64,000 nucleotides of DNA from Eutrigla gurnardus (GCA_963514095.1 OY741282.1:15412921-15476920); one strand, 5' to 3'. Positions 1-12,894 are shown, counted from the stretch's first letter. The notes: a model not told the origin generated them from the letters alone. Translations and numbers: made by a program.

Positions 1-13
1 AACCGTTTCACAG

Positions 14-195
14 CAGAGATTTAATTCCAGAGTGTGGATACTTGTGTTGAATCGATCTTTAATATCCTGCACCAGAGCTTTGTCCGTGTCCTCGGCTCAT
101 TATCTCAGCCCACATAAATTGCTTTGCAATGTGTTTGGCGGTTCAAGGCCTACACTGTTAACATTGTTTAGGTCTTCACATCCACATAAATGTCT
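14..195. repeat. Dispersed repeat, copy A
   Basis: This stretch matches 2675-2870 in the same orientation. Shared blocks include CAGAGA, TTCCAGAGTGTGGA, ATCGATC, TCCTGCACC, TTTGTCC, GTGTTTGG and ACATTGTTT/ACAGTGTTT, with gaps. Similarity fades at both ends. The family was not recognised. No coding signature survives in both copies. Confidence 0.7.
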
Positions 196-1080
196 GAAAA
201 AAAACCCATATAACTTAAAAGCCTCAGGAGAAATTCCTTTATACGAAACATACACTGCTGAAGGGGCTGGGATGAAAATAAAATTAATAAAAATGTCAAA
301 ATTAGAAATATGATTGAGAACCAGAGGTTACAAGAGTTAAGGACATCATATAAAATCATGGAGCACCTTAATGAGACAAATGTGTTGAGATTTCCTTCAG
401 CCTTGTACATGATTATGTCTGTCCTTTGCAAGATTAAGTCTACAATCAAGACTCGCTGGGGGGAAGTCCGCGCTACAGAAATATTAATGGTGGCCGGCCC
501 AGCGAGGGGATGAATCAACGCTGTGGCGCACACCGGTGAGGATGAACTGCTGTTTGTCTGAGTGTGTTGGGAGAAGTGCTGCACTAATGTAATGGCTTCA
601 AAAGAGCCTGAACGCAGCAAGCCGGGCCACCCCGAGAGAGACTCGCACTTAATCGCAGCAACCGGCAGAGTTCAAGGTGTTGCTCTGAACGTCAGTTTTA
701 CACATCGGCTGCTTGTGTGGAGTTTACGTGACATTTAATAACTGTGGGTGTTCCTGAAAAGGAACTTTTAGCAGCTTTTTGGGGATAAATACACCAATTT
801 ACATTTAGACTTACAATAAGTACATTTGTTGAAAGAAAGCAACCACAACATATCATTGCCGATAAAGTAAGAGCTAAAAAATAGAGACAAGTGTTAGGTC
901 CTCGTCTGAGTAAAGTAGCTGTTCAGCAAGGATAACTTTTGTGCGTATTCACCTTGGACTTACAGGACCAGGTTTCCTATCAGTGTACTCTCAGATTACT
1001 TGTGTATTGCACGTGGCACTCAGTTCGGCGCATAGCTGATCAGATGTTGCTGGAAGTTGTAGAGTGCAAAGTAGGCAGGG
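196..1080. other. No gene recognised; locally GC-rich single-copy-like stretch
   Basis: A minus-strand open frame (168-620, 150 aa) is the longest in the window, but it has no recognisable domain, no homology I know and no splice context. Bases about 430-660 are richer in G+C than the surroundings and lack repeats, so a conserved non-coding element is possible but unproven. Confidence 0.4.
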
Positions 1081-1084
1081 TTTT

Positions 1085-1200
1085 AAAAATGCTAAAGCCC
1101 ATGGTAACTAACGCTACTGTCATTCCGTCGTTGCTGTTCCATTTCCAACTCTGTATGCTCCTTGTGCAATGACAATAAAGTTGTCAAGCATTCTCAAAAA
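1085..1200 (+). repeat. 3' end of a LINE-like retroelement (probable)
   Basis: The stretch ends with GTGCAATGACAATAAAGTTG, a combination of GTGCAATGACAATAAAG and polyadenylation hexamer that often marks the 3' ends of fish non-LTR elements. No reverse transcriptase frame is attached, so this would be a 5'-truncated copy. Attribution is from memory. Confidence 0.45.
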
Positions 1201-1379
1201 CACACCTGGGATTTCAGGTATTAAAGTCTGACACCAGCAAAAGCAACTTTCCATGTGAATATTGTCCACTGTGTAGCAAGTTACATCTTTGAAAAATAAT
1301 TGTCAAATATCATTTTCATGATCAGATTGTTTAAACTTATTTAATTATTATTGACTGTGAGTGTGTGCATTGTTTATCC

Positions 1380-1665
1380 CAGTGAACGTCTGAGACTCCT
1401 GTTCATGCTCCTGAGTGATTTGCCTTGAAACTTTGTTTGCTTACCTGCAACCCTGACTCCTGTTTTTCCCTCGAGTGCCTCAGATTCTCATCCACCGTCT
1501 GCTAGAGCTGCACCCTGAGCGAGTTGTTTGAGTTCCTCACCAGCCTGTACGTTCTCAGACGTTCTCCAGCTCCTTGTTGGATCACATTTTGGTTCCACGT
1601 GTATTCCTGTTAATAAACCATTGTTGAACTTTTACCCCTGCCTCCACGTCTGAGATAGTGTTTGA
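1380..1665 (+). repeat. Retroelement-derived fragment
   Basis: Pyrimidine-rich text with repeated CCTG/CTCCTG words ends in TAATAAACCATTGTTGAACTT and CCTGCCTCCACGTCTG. This ending resembles 3' ends of retroelements common in teleosts. No coding frame remains. Confidence 0.45.
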
Positions 1666-1919
1666 GTTCAGTTTTATTTGTGATAACTTGAAATCGCTTG
1701 CATGATTAGAAAACCTGGTTACTTCGTTTGTATTGCATTTTTATTAGTAGAATTAAAATACCACTTTGAAAATTAAATGTCAAACTGCTTTTTCATTAAA
1801 TGTGAAAATGAAAATTGGTTTATTGCATTTTCATTTTGACTAAACACAAGAATATGTGTGAAATTAAATTGCAGTTTCATTTTTTAAGTTTTCATTAATA
1901 TAGTCCTCTTTGAGCTTCC

Positions 1920-2200
1920 ATACTATCCATCAGGTCTAACATATCCTGTCATTTCAGACCCGTTCCTGTTAACCTTTCTAAACTCTCCCTGCTGTTCCCC
2001 AATCACCTGATCATCACCTGCCAGCACACCTGCGCCTCATTGCCCTTCATTAAGCACCTAATATATACACCTGCCCACAAACACCAGTCCCCTGCCAGTT
2101 CATTAATATTCCGCCACATTGGCTTGGTTGCATGCATGCCTGCTCCCTATTTGGACTAGTTTGCTCTCGCTGATTGCCAGCCTGTTGACATCTTTTTCTT
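1920..2200. repeat. Second retroelement-like fragment
   Basis: Runs such as CACCTGATCATCACCTG, CACACCTGCGCCTCATTGC and TTCATTAAGCACCTAATATA are typical of LTR or other retroelement ends in percomorph fish. Short unrelated open frames on both strands (2050-2367 and 2119-2358) overlap it and look fortuitous. Confidence 0.4.
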
Positions 2201-2257
2201 GTACAAAAAAAAAAAGAAGAAATATCCATTCTATCTACAGAGCACACCAGAATTATG

Positions 2258-2294
2258 GCGTGATGAAATTTAATATATTTAAATTTCATCACGC
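2258..2294. repeat. Perfect 16-bp inverted repeat with 5-base loop
   Basis: The arms GCGTGATGAAATTTAA (2258-2273) and its exact reverse complement (2279-2294) flank TATAT. It could form a hairpin or cruciform, and may be the remains of two converging transposon ends. Confidence 0.9.
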
Positions 2295-2674
2295 AAAAAT
2301 GATTCGGAGAATCTTTTATATGTACGTCTGTTTGTGTCACGCAACCATCATTTTCTGACAATCTCAAAACACAATGTTTTTTAGCACAGAAATTGAACCC
2401 ATTACACTCTTAGAAGAAACATACAGCAACGTGAAGGCTGCTGCAAAAACATAAAGAAGAAAACCAAGATCCTTGTACACATCTTGAAGTTGTTATATTA
2501 ACATAAAAAAATGATCAAAATGATGGTAGATGTTTGTATTTCAACAAAAAGCAAGCCTAGAGGCGAACGTTAATCTGCTCTATTCAGAATGAGTGAAACG
2601 TCTTGTTTACATTTCACACAGCGGCTCCCCAGAGAAAATAACATTTCCTGAGAGTGCCTGCATGCTTAAAATGG

Positions 2675-2870
2675 CAGAGATTCCAGAGTGTGGACACTTG
2701 TGCTGCATCGATCGTTTATGTCCTGCACCTGAGCCGCTGAGGGTTTTGTCCATGTCCTCGGTTTGTTGGCTCAATATCTATCTGGTTTCGAACAAATAGT
2801 TCCAAAATGTGTTTGGAATGGTTTATGGACCATCCTGTGAACAGTGTTTTGGTCATCACACCAACGTGCA
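2675..2870. repeat. Dispersed repeat, copy B
   Basis: Direct-orientation partner of 14-195, about 2.66 kb away. It carries GATTCCAGAGTGTGGACACT and downstream blocks shared with copy A. The two copies have diverged by substitutions and small gaps, so this is not a recent duplication. Confidence 0.7.
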
Positions 2871-5760
2871 AAGTCATTACTATTCGTAACTATTGTTTGA
2901 ACTTTGTTAGTTCAAGATATGGAATAACTTGTATTGTAAGAAGAAGAAGAGTATGTAGCCGTCATGCCACGTCTTCTCTCCTCGGTGTCTTGGTTATCCA
3001 TTGGTAGAATAAGGCCTTCACAGTGTTCTGCATGGAGATTGAGCTGAATCAACACTTACTTAGCTCTCCAGATTTTATTGCCAAACAGGAGTACATTTTT
3101 TTAAATAACTGAATGAAGTAATATTTTCAATCCATTAGTCCTGAATACAAATCACCAATAGATGGCAGATTCCTCAATGGAAAAAGCCTCTTAGCTCCTT
3201 CAGCCTGAGTCCTATTATAATTGGCTACACTCCTCTACACTAGGGTAAGTTTAATGGGTTTGATTTGTCAGATAACAAATTACTCCTCACACAAGCTGTT
3301 AATCCAAACTGGATCAACAATGTGGACATCTAACTCCACGCAGCATGAATAATTCATTCTCCAACTCTTAGGTGATGGAGGAGTGATAACACAAATATAT
3401 AACTATTTCAATGTACGTGTGGGCATATTAAGATAGACTTGATCACAACTTAAACTATCCTTTCCGATAAAGTCAGTGGGGTTGACCGATGGGGACGTCA
3501 CAATCTAAATTCTCTTTGATAGAAAGCTTCCTCCAAGTCACGTACATCATTGGGCGTATTTGATCAGCTGTTGAAGTCACATTTTGTTCATTCATGTAGA
3601 CATTTTTGCGGACTTCACTGGAGACAACCCAGCTCGTAAAAAGGAAAGCAACATCAAACCAGATTCATATGGTAAAAAGTGAAGTTATTTTACTGACAAG
3701 CAGCTTTGATCATTAATACAGCAGTGGAAAAGTGAGGCAAACATAGGAAAGGGAATTGTGGGTGCTGTTCAAATGAACAAAATAAGTTAGATAAAAACAG
3801 GTCTCTTAAAAACAAGAGCTACCCGTTGTGTACCCTAAAGAAACCACGATTAGAAAAAAATAGTATTAGTTAGCAGCAAACAAAAACACTGTCTTAAACA
3901 ACACCTCTTCCAACTATCTGTATATGTTATTGTAGTGGTTAAAACGAAGCCTGGTCCAGTCGCTAGGCAGCTAACGAACCCCCACAAAATGTGCATAATT
4001 GAATCCATAGAGATTGTTATTGTTTATGCAATGTCTAAGAATTTGGTATTTCTACAGTATTAAATGTTTTGAACACGCTGTTTGGATAGTATGAATAAAA
4101 GCAATTGATATCTGTAGTAGCAAAGTCATTATTTTATGGAGTCACGTTCACCTTAAGCCTTCATAGTGTTTTGAAATATTAACTCCATAACTGTAAAATG
4201 AAACACGCCAGTGCAGTTAACACTATGAAAGAGTTGAAATCGCATTAACTCTAAGTGAGTGTTGTAGGGTAAAAAGATCAACTCCCAGAAAACAGTTACT
4301 TTAACCCTGGAGTCTGTTCAATCCTCTCACACACGCTCAGATTGAGTTGATTTTTAACCCACACAGTTTATTCCAAAAGCCTGCGAGAGGAAACTGGATC
4401 AGAAAACAACATGCATTTCTAAACGCTCTTAAAGAAATAGAGGAGATGAATTTGGAGGGTCTTATCATTTGCATTAATAGAGTTAAAGTGGCCTCTAGCT
4501 GACAAAGAATCACATCTGTAATATTAAAGTAATGGGATTGTAAGAGTGGAACGAAACCACAGCAGCAGCAAAAACAACAACAAAATCCTCACAATGTGCT
4601 GTGATGTCAATATGTGTCGGAGGAGGCTGGGGAATGTCAGCTTTTAACACATAGCGGGGCGATTCCTTGCTGTGACTTTGTAATGAATGTCTTCACAGTA
4701 CGACTCACCACAGGACGCTAGAGCCTGCTTGTGGGAAGGCAGGTCTGAACACAGTCTGCAAGCAGGCCCAGGTGTACAGTGGGGACAGACTTCAGTTAAT
4801 CAGCGTTTGTTCATAATGTTCATGTTAAAAAATGTGCACTTGGGCGAATAATTAAATGGCACTCCCGTTGAGATGATACAATGCGGGGAGCTCCGTGCAG
4901 GCTCTCTAACAACAAATCCGACTCACACGTCGTCCTCTCAGCCAAGATGCATTTCAAAATATTCTGCCTTTTAACAAACCGTCTGATACCTGCGGTGAAT
5001 TGTCCACAATAACCGTCCACAATCACCGGGATCTAATATCCACAAGGAAGCTCACTGAGAAAATAGCCTGCTATAAAAGAGGCCCACGGAATTTTGTGTT
5101 GCATATAAAGATAAAATGTCTCCTCCGGAATTGGACGAGGTTGTGAGGCATACCACGCTGCCGTTTAACTGCAGGTGTGTAATTGCAGCTGAGGTGTTGG
5201 GGCTGCCCACAGAGGATTTACAACACTTAAATCGATTGGTATATTATGTGACTAATTGGGAATTTTCTTCGTTTGCGTAACCCTTCGAGAGACACAAAGA
5301 AGTGCTGCTGCTGTGAGAAGTTTAGCTCAAAGTATTTGTCTCTCCATCAACTCCAATCCCTGCAGTGCCGGCACAAAGGGGAGCTGAACTGCCTGCTTGT
5401 TTAAGAATGTATTATATTCCCAAAGGGATAACAGCATTTCAGATAAAAGCGACCAAGAATGAAGACAAACAATATGCTTTCTGAACTGCGACAGATAATT
5501 TATACTGTTGTGTTTTTTTGACCTCAATCCCAAAACCTTTAGCCCAACTAGCCAGTAACAGTTACTGATCAATACAGCAGGCATCCATTTAAGAGTTGGG
5601 ATAATCGAGCAGCGTTGCATCTCTGTTGACACAGCTGCTAATTGGGTGGAACACCTCATTAAGATCCTAAAACGCTAAAAACAAACCATTATAATTAGAG
5701 CTTTTGAGAGAGATTCACAGATTAGAGAAATAAAATTGGTCCGAGTCAAAGCTGGACTTG
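2871..5760. other. Intergenic stretch, no gene recognised
   Basis: AT-leaning sequence with short chance open frames (4820-5026 and 5327-5659, minus strand) and no exon-like signals I could tie to a family. No large repeats were seen. Confidence 0.5.
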
Positions 5761-5790
5761 CCTGCAAACCAAGGGCGTAACTTTGAGTTG

Positions 5791-5793
<3 letters not shown>

Positions 5794-5836
<43 letters not shown>
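5794..5836. repeat. (TA)n microsatellite
   Basis: About 21 TA units just inside the left end of the hAT element. Confidence 0.97.
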
Positions 5837-5840
<4 letters not shown>

Positions 5841-6197
5841 GTGTGCAAGTGTTCTTTTTAGGACTCATGGTCCTTAATTACCTCTAACTTTAAGTATTTT
5901 GTCCCAATTAGAAATGGGTTTGTAGTATTTCCCACAGGATCTTTGGAGACTATGGTGGGGGGTTTGCGATCCTCTAGGGGGGTCCGGGGGCATGCCCCCC
6001 CGGGAGAAAATTTTGAATAATTTCATTTTAATGCATCAATTTGGTGAATTCTGAGATCCAAAATGTGACAAAGACAATTACTGACCAATTTCTTACAAAC
6101 TGCTGGTACTGATACAAATGTTGACATAATAAATGGGGTTGAGGAGTTTAAGCATTCATGAAAAGATGAGAACAAAAATGACTAAAACACAATTAGT

Positions 6198-6255
6198 TTA
6201 TTATTCATATTATTATTATTTATTATAATAATAAAAATAATAATAATAATAATAT
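6198..6255. repeat. Imperfect (TAA/TTA)n repeat
   Basis: ATT/TAA triplets, including TATTATTATT and AATAATAATAATAAT, inside the hAT element. Confidence 0.9.
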
Positions 6256-6310
6256 AAGTGGGTGACTATCCTCAGCCTTCCTTGGTGTTTTGGTTTTGAC
6301 TGAAGCCTCG

Positions 6311-6620
6311 TTCCCATACGTCGCCACTCGCCCATCTCTGAGCGACAGCTGTCAATTAATGTGAATGTGTTCTAGTGGAATGTGGCCAGGACAGGCGATG
6401 CGATGTGGTCGATCGGAGACAAAAAACAATTTTAACTTTCTGCGATGCGAGTGAAGCGAGTACCAATCACAATGTAGAATAGAGATGATTGACAGTTGCG
6501 GTCAACAGAGAGTTCCACCGAGAGTTGCCGTTTGAAGTCGCCGGCGGCAGTGCATTTTTTTTGCCAGCGAGTAGAATTCAGCGAGAAAGTGAGTGACGGG
6601 CGAGTAGCAACGTATGTGAA
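6311..6620. mobile_element. Inverted-repeat (foldback) unit nested in the hAT element
   Basis: The left arm 6311-6333 (TTCCCATACG followed by TCGCCACTCGCCC) pairs with 6598-6620 at 20 of 23 positions in reverse complement. The unit is GC- and CpG-richer than its surroundings and carries repeated GCGAGT words. It is either a separately inserted MITE or the internal body of the hAT element. No target duplication was found for it. Confidence 0.55.
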
Positions 6621-7055
6621 TGGGGCTATACGCGCACGCACTGTCAAACTCGCCGGCTGGGGACTAACTTTTGTTCAGTAACATGATTTGACTCGTGAGT
6701 GGTGGCACTGGAGCCCTAGCAGTAGCTACTTCCTGTTGGGAAGATACTATTATTCTTTTGCTTTTTTTCACGTGCTTTCTTCATACCACCGCTGATGCTT
6801 CGTACACGTACGGGGAGAGACCGGGAGAGACAGTAGAGAAGCGCAGGTGGGCGAAACCAAATCTCAGAGCGGGAGGGGGCACAGTCACTATTTTTTACTG
6901 GTAAATTGAGAAAATATAATGCTTAATAATTATAAATATAATGCTTAACATTCAATATCAATAATTATGATATCATATTGGGTGGGTTGTGGTGGCTGGT
7001 TTGGATTATTGGGTGGGTTGCAACCCACCCATCCCCCCCATAAATTACGCCTATG

Positions 7056-8085
7056 CTGCAAACACAGAATCCACAAAGGAAGCTTTAGTTGTCCTTGACC
7101 AGGTTCCTACTGTAGCGTTAATTAATTAATTAATTGAATTAATTAATTTTCATAGTTAATTCAAATTTCCAGCAGTGGTAAAGAATGTTTAGCGCATGTT
7201 TATTGACGATAAACTTTTAATTTGCTAATTTCCCATAACATGGAAAATTGTATTATGTGGTTAAATTAATTCTAAAAAATAGTCACAGCTAAACCAATTA
7301 CAGATAGTTAATTCATTATTCAACACATTGAGCTAATGTTTTTTTTTAGAATATAGTATAAATGATAGAACAACATGTTTTTCTCAGTGGCCTCAGTACA
7401 CTTCTTGAGTCATCCTTAACATTTGCAAAGCAGTAAGTGCATTACAAAGAACACATTTCTATAAATAGAGCCACACAATCAATCAATTACCTGCAAAAAA
7501 TCCTCAGTCCATCTCTCAAACTTGACTATTTATGTAATTTCAGTGTCATCAGAATGACAAGTTGTCCCTCAACATAAAATAAATTATATACTTTATATAT
7601 AATTGCACATAATCACTTGCATGAATGTGCCAAAGCATTTGCAATTTCACAGGAATGAGAAATTGCTTTTATGATGCACACAAGTGGCTCAATGATGTAG
7701 AGTTGTTGTTCTTTTTTTAATATATTATTTATTTTATTACATTTTAATTATGAGCAACTGAGCAACTAAGGAAAAAAACTTATAAAGAACTACATTTTTA
7801 TTTATATTTGTACTGTTTGGTCAAAAATTACACATGTTGCTAACTGGAGTCTCATGCATCTAATTAATGGTTCTAACCTCTTTTTTTTTTCTTTCTGTCC
7901 CTTCATCACTATTTCCGTACATTTCTGACTCCTTTTGCAAAATCCATGAATGTTTGTGTCTCAAAGGATTTACAAATTCAATTCAATTTCAGATCTGTCA
8001 AAAATAATACTTAATCTGGCTTTGACTGATGTACCACCCAATGCTTCAATTTATAGTAGGCCTCAATTAGGGATTAGAGCTCAGT
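7056..8085. other. AT-rich intergenic stretch, no gene recognised
   Basis: Begins with the right hAT target duplication and includes a TTAA-rich run near 7121-7147. No open frame longer than chance. Confidence 0.5.
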
Positions 8086-8160
8086 GACAGCAGGCAGGCA
8101 GACAGACAGACAGGCAGGCAGAGAGACAGACAGGCAGGCAGGCAGAGAGACGGACAGACA
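8086..8160. repeat. Compound tetranucleotide repeat (CAGG/CAGA)n
   Basis: Interleaved CAGG, CAGA and GAGA units over about 75 bases, with internal irregularities that suggest an old array. Confidence 0.95.
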
Positions 8161-8355
8161 ACTCTCATTCTAATCATGTGCTAACGATTAATTCCCAATT
8201 ACCCAGAGTGCCTGTTTATTCTCATATAACTTGGTCTTTGCAGCTTTAACCAAGATGTTAGCTTTCAATTAAAAATTTCTAAGGCTAAATCAGTTTCTGG
8301 CAGCGCGTGAGATGGAGTCAATAAATTAATTTAACCTGGTGACAAAGACACCAAC

Positions 8356-8359
<4 letters not shown>

Positions 8360-8406
<47 letters not shown>
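8360..8406. repeat. (TC)n microsatellite
   Basis: About 23 uninterrupted CT units, preceded by ACACAG and followed by TGCAGTCGAG. Confidence 0.98.
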
Positions 8407-8409
<3 letters not shown>

Positions 8410-11400
8410 GTCGAGCAGAGACAATTATTTGAAAGCATGACCAACTTTATCCTCAGTTCAGGCGATAACCACCATTCTTGGTGACGAAAAAAGGTGCTGT
8501 TTGACATTTAAAATTGAAATTGGTGTGCAGATATCAAGCACCCACCTTTCTCCGCAGCCTCACATAATCCGAGTTAGCACAGGAATACATTCCACATGCA
8601 TCACATTACAATCAGTTAGTATTCACACTGGATAATCAAATCTTCTCAGGGTCCCTGTGGGGGTCGGTCAGTGGCAGGTTTTAATGGAAAGGCCGTTTAT
8701 CTACAATGGGTCCTGGTTTCCCAGCAATCTCATATCCAATTTCCTTTATACGCTACATGCTGCTTAAATTGTGTCACCCAGGCCTTGAACTGACCACTTT
8801 TCTCTTTAAGACCTCGAAAATAGTTCCCTTTCTTCTTCCTGGCTACCTTAACACAATGCATTGTTAGATTTGACTCCGGCTTTCTAGCTTAAATGACCTG
8901 GACATCAAAACAGATATTGAGTCATGTGCAACAAAGACATGGAACCTTTTGGCAAAACTCGAAATGATGAGCCCATAATCCCTCAACACAGTGGACAGAG
9001 AGTGCAGATATAGCTGACTAGTCACATTCTCAGCCAATCTGTATCACTTTGTACTGGATCATCTGAGATATTCTCTTCATTTGTCATCAAAGATCTTCAC
9101 TTTAAAGTTTGTTTCTGAAGCCCCCTTTTTGGATTTTGCATCAATCAGATGAAATATCTTTTGAAAAAGTCTCTCTGCCAAAAAAAAGGATTTTTACCTG
9201 CCAGGGAGGTCTGTTATGATTCAGTATTGGCAGCGCTGATGTATTTTCCATCAGCAGATTGAAAGGTGGCGGTCCATGCTTGTGTCTAAGGCGGGTGATT
9301 GAATGCAGTGGAAGTTGTCTATGACTTCAAGCGCATGCCGATGCTTATATTAGACGGTCCTCAACAAAATAAATCCTTTGATTACATTTTCCTGACAAGC
9401 TTAGGTTCTTGTGAATAATTACGTTCCTGTATCAGGAACAAAGGTGCTGTAACAACCAAGCCCTGTTTAAACTTTTCATTTGAACTATATCATACCGGAA
9501 TAAAATCTACATCTATGACGAAAACAACAACAACTTTAATTTACACATACATACGCACTGCTATTGGCTGCTGGATCAAAAATCAGTCTGCAAGCCAGGC
9601 TAGAAAAATTATCAAATCATGCATAACTGTAGCTTTGCAACAATTAGCAATAACGGCAACTATCCCCACATGGTCTCTTGTAACCATGACCACGATCATT
9701 CCAGTGCTTTAATTGCCAAATCGTAACCAATCCTTAAACACAGTTGTCAGAAAGCGTATCAACGGCCTTTTGTAGTAGCCATACGGGTCCTTTTTGGAAG
9801 GCATCAACACATTTGTGTTCAGGGACAAGGGGTTGGGATCTGTTATCTCTCTTTTTCACACATGACAGAAAGAGAGAGAGGAGCATGAAATGGAATTTGT
9901 AATAGGTGTCGTATTGCTTCTCGAACAGCAGAAATAGTCAACCGGTAAGGCAAGGCAGGTTCCTTCAACGATTGTGTTTCCCGATCACACTCGTCACACT
10001 GGGTCATGTACTCTTCATGCTTGATGCCAGTTCTTGCAAAGTAATGCAACAACTTGCCTATGATTGACTGTTGGGCGGCGAGGGAAAGACTGGCCGACGC
10101 TGCTGTAAACGGGAGCCTGAGGGCGTGAATTGATTTTTTGGAACAGAAGGACAGATGTAGGCTCCATCGATTAAGTTGCATTTCTAAGGCCAGAAAATGG
10201 TCCATCCTTTTGTGATTAAGTATTTTGAAGAACACAACAAGGGGCTTTTCTGACCTTGTTTGGAAGACTAAACAAAAGCAAATGGAAAAATAACTGTCTT
10301 CGCAGTCGTCATTGGAAAAAAATATCCATCAAAAACTCTTTTCTGCACAGTGAGGTATTTCTGGTGATTTCTATCATTAGTGATAGAAAGGATGTCCAAA
10401 TTCACAAAATGAAGCCCCAAGTTAATTTGAACTTTCCTCAAATTAAAGCCAACACATATTAAAAACTCAATGTGACCAATATAAGCCCTTAACTTAAACC
10501 TTGCGAATCTAATGGTCGGAGCAGGTGTCTGTGGATTCTGCTGCCGTAATAATGATGACAGGAGGAATAGTATACGGGCGCCCAGGGACCAGACTCATCG
10601 GGTAATTGCTGTCAGAGGGGCCGGTGTCTACTGCTTGGGGAGACTGAGTCAAGCATTGAGTTATTGTAGGTAGCGATCCTGCTGCTGCATTTGCAAGGAC
10701 AAATTAGAAGGGAATCATTATGTGTGGCCAGAGACATATTTATGCAGATGTGTTGTAAAGAGCCGGTGTCTCTCTTGTTAGCGATCAGGCCTTTGAAGAA
10801 GCATTCGGTGTGACGGCCATGTAAAGGTGGAAGACATCTGAGGGAGAACATTACATTTCTGTTGTGTGTGGGATATATGTATAAAAAAACAAGTATATAT
10901 CACATAAGAGTGAGATGAGAGGAGCAAACTGAGCGTGGTAAGACGAAGCCTACAGTACATATCTCATATTGGTGGTGGTGATTGAAGAAATGGTGTCCGT
11001 ATTGTGGATAGCACTGTCTCTAAGGTAAACTCCGGATTCGAACACGCCGTTTCAACATAAAACAGGTAGGCTGAGATATACTAAAGTACACATTGCATAC
11101 AGTGATGCATACAACGTGTGTTGAAGACGGGGTGAATCTCTGCTGTTTCACTTGCTACCTGTGAACAGGGACAGGCTAACACTTTCCCCATGCCTTCAGT
11201 CTTTATGCTAAGCTAAGGTAAGCTGAGGACAAGGGAAGGGTGTTGATCTCATTAGCAGCTCAACAAGAAAGCCAGTGTATTTCATAACAGTGTAAAATTG
11301 TTCCTTTTCTTTCTTCTTTTCATTCTTTTCTGTGGGTGTGATTTTATTGTACAATGTTTGATGTTTTATTGAAATGAATTCTTTCTGAAATGACCAAAAT

Positions 11401-12890
11401 AGCAAAAAGTGTTAAATATTAGAATTTTAAAAAATAGGAAAGGAGAGCTCAAATGGAGCTGATTCCATGTTGATGCCCTCCTCGATTTGGCATGCTGAAC
11501 ACACAGTGGCAACCGAATGGAGGTGGGGAATAAGGGCATCTGATTGATGTTGGTGCGATATATGGATGGAGATACAGTACAGTGGGAGGAAAGTTGGAAG
11601 TGATGTACTGTACAGCTCTCATGCTGTAGTGAGTGTGATGTAATGATCTATAAGTGTGAAAAGTTTGCTTCAGAATTTAAAACAAATATACTGAAGGCTA
11701 AAACAGAAAGGTGGTGATAATGTATGCAACACTGGAGAGCCAATGGAAAACTTGATTAGTCATCAAAAATGGAGCTGATGTGATGTTAAAACATTAGTCA
11801 TTGCTCTTTTTGACAGCAGCGACATTTCTCCTAAAGGGAAATGGAAACCAGCAAGCAAGCATAATGTCACGCTGGATTTTTTTTCTTTTCTTAAGGGCGA
11901 TGTTGCAGAAATACATGCTAACACATGCTAACGCCTTTACTAGTGTTTACATGTAGCACAGAGACGGATGGGAACAATCGGAAGAGAGAAACACAAAATG
12001 ATAGCTTTTAGCTAAATGTAGTACTTCAGCTGATGTTTGTTTTGAATAGGATCAAACAGAGAAAGCCATTAGTCTAAAAGCTGAATCTATCAACCTCTGT
12101 CCTCTATGATAGAATCAATATTATAAAATACAACACAAAAAATCACAAACAATACAGCTTGAAAACATGAAGTTCTTGCTTTTTATCTTCCTCCACTCAA
12201 GAATACAATTTAATATATAATGAGCTCTTCATCATTTCCTGATAAACAGGTATTTCTCAAGTTAGGTAAAGAAAATTAGCATCCCCCTTTATGAGCGTAT
12301 CTGTCGGCCACATTAAAACAGCCAACGGCTAATTTATGGCAGCAATGGTTCCCCCCTTTGTAACAGATCACAGGTCAGTAAACATCCTCCACAGCTGTCA
12401 TGGGGACGGAGGTAATGAGAACCTAAACAATCCTGGATCAGCAAGAGCTTATGGACAAAACTTTATTCAAGTAATTGTTTCAGCAGGCTGCATGCAGAGT
12501 TAATTGGCACACATTGTTTGAATTTTAAAAAACTTTGTGTGGGTGGATGTGCAAAGCCAGGCGGCGTTTTAAGTTAAGGATCTCCTACATTCGTGTCATC
12601 TACTGTAACAATTGTGGGACATATTTAAGTCTACATCAGTTTCTCAGCACTTGTAGTGGTGGCTGTAAATCCACTCTATTGTGTGGAATATAATATATAA
12701 ATACTGGCATGGGACTAACTTCCCTCAATAGTTTAAAATCCCACGCAGAAAACATTTCACCGCAGTGTTTTATGGTGTTGTTTGCTCACTGTATATGGTG
12801 CCGTATAAGTGAGAAATAAAGACAAACATAGAAAGCAACACACAAATTAAACTAGTAAAAATGGAACCAATATCAAAGAGCCACGGATAA
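8407..12890. other. Intergenic stretch, no gene recognised
   Basis: Short open frames only. The longest (9843-10235, minus, 130 aa) shows no family resemblance and lacks splice or start context that would support it. No strong repeat was seen. Confidence 0.5.
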
Positions 12891-12894
12891 TACA

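Larger units (their letters stand above)
5770..7055. mobile_element. Non-autonomous hAT-type DNA transposon with a nested foldback
   Basis: The element starts CAAGGGCGTAACTTTG and ends CATAAATTACGCCTATG. Its reverse-complemented end (CATAGGCGTAATTTATG) matches the start in 11 of the first 15 bases. It is flanked by identical 8-bp target-site duplications CTGCAAAC at 5762-5769 and 7056-7063, the hallmark of hAT transposition. GGGGG-rich blocks near 5955-6005 and 6975-7040 lie just inside the ends. No transposase frame remains. A (TA)n run, an AT-rich TAA repeat and an inverted-repeat unit (6311-6620) lie inside. Confidence 0.85.

Noticed and set aside
168..620. 150-aa minus-strand open frame
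   Set aside because: No recognisable domain, no supporting splice or start context, and length alone is weak evidence in 64 kb searched in six frames.
9843..10235. 130-aa minus-strand open frame
   Set aside because: Composition and content look random; no family resemblance.
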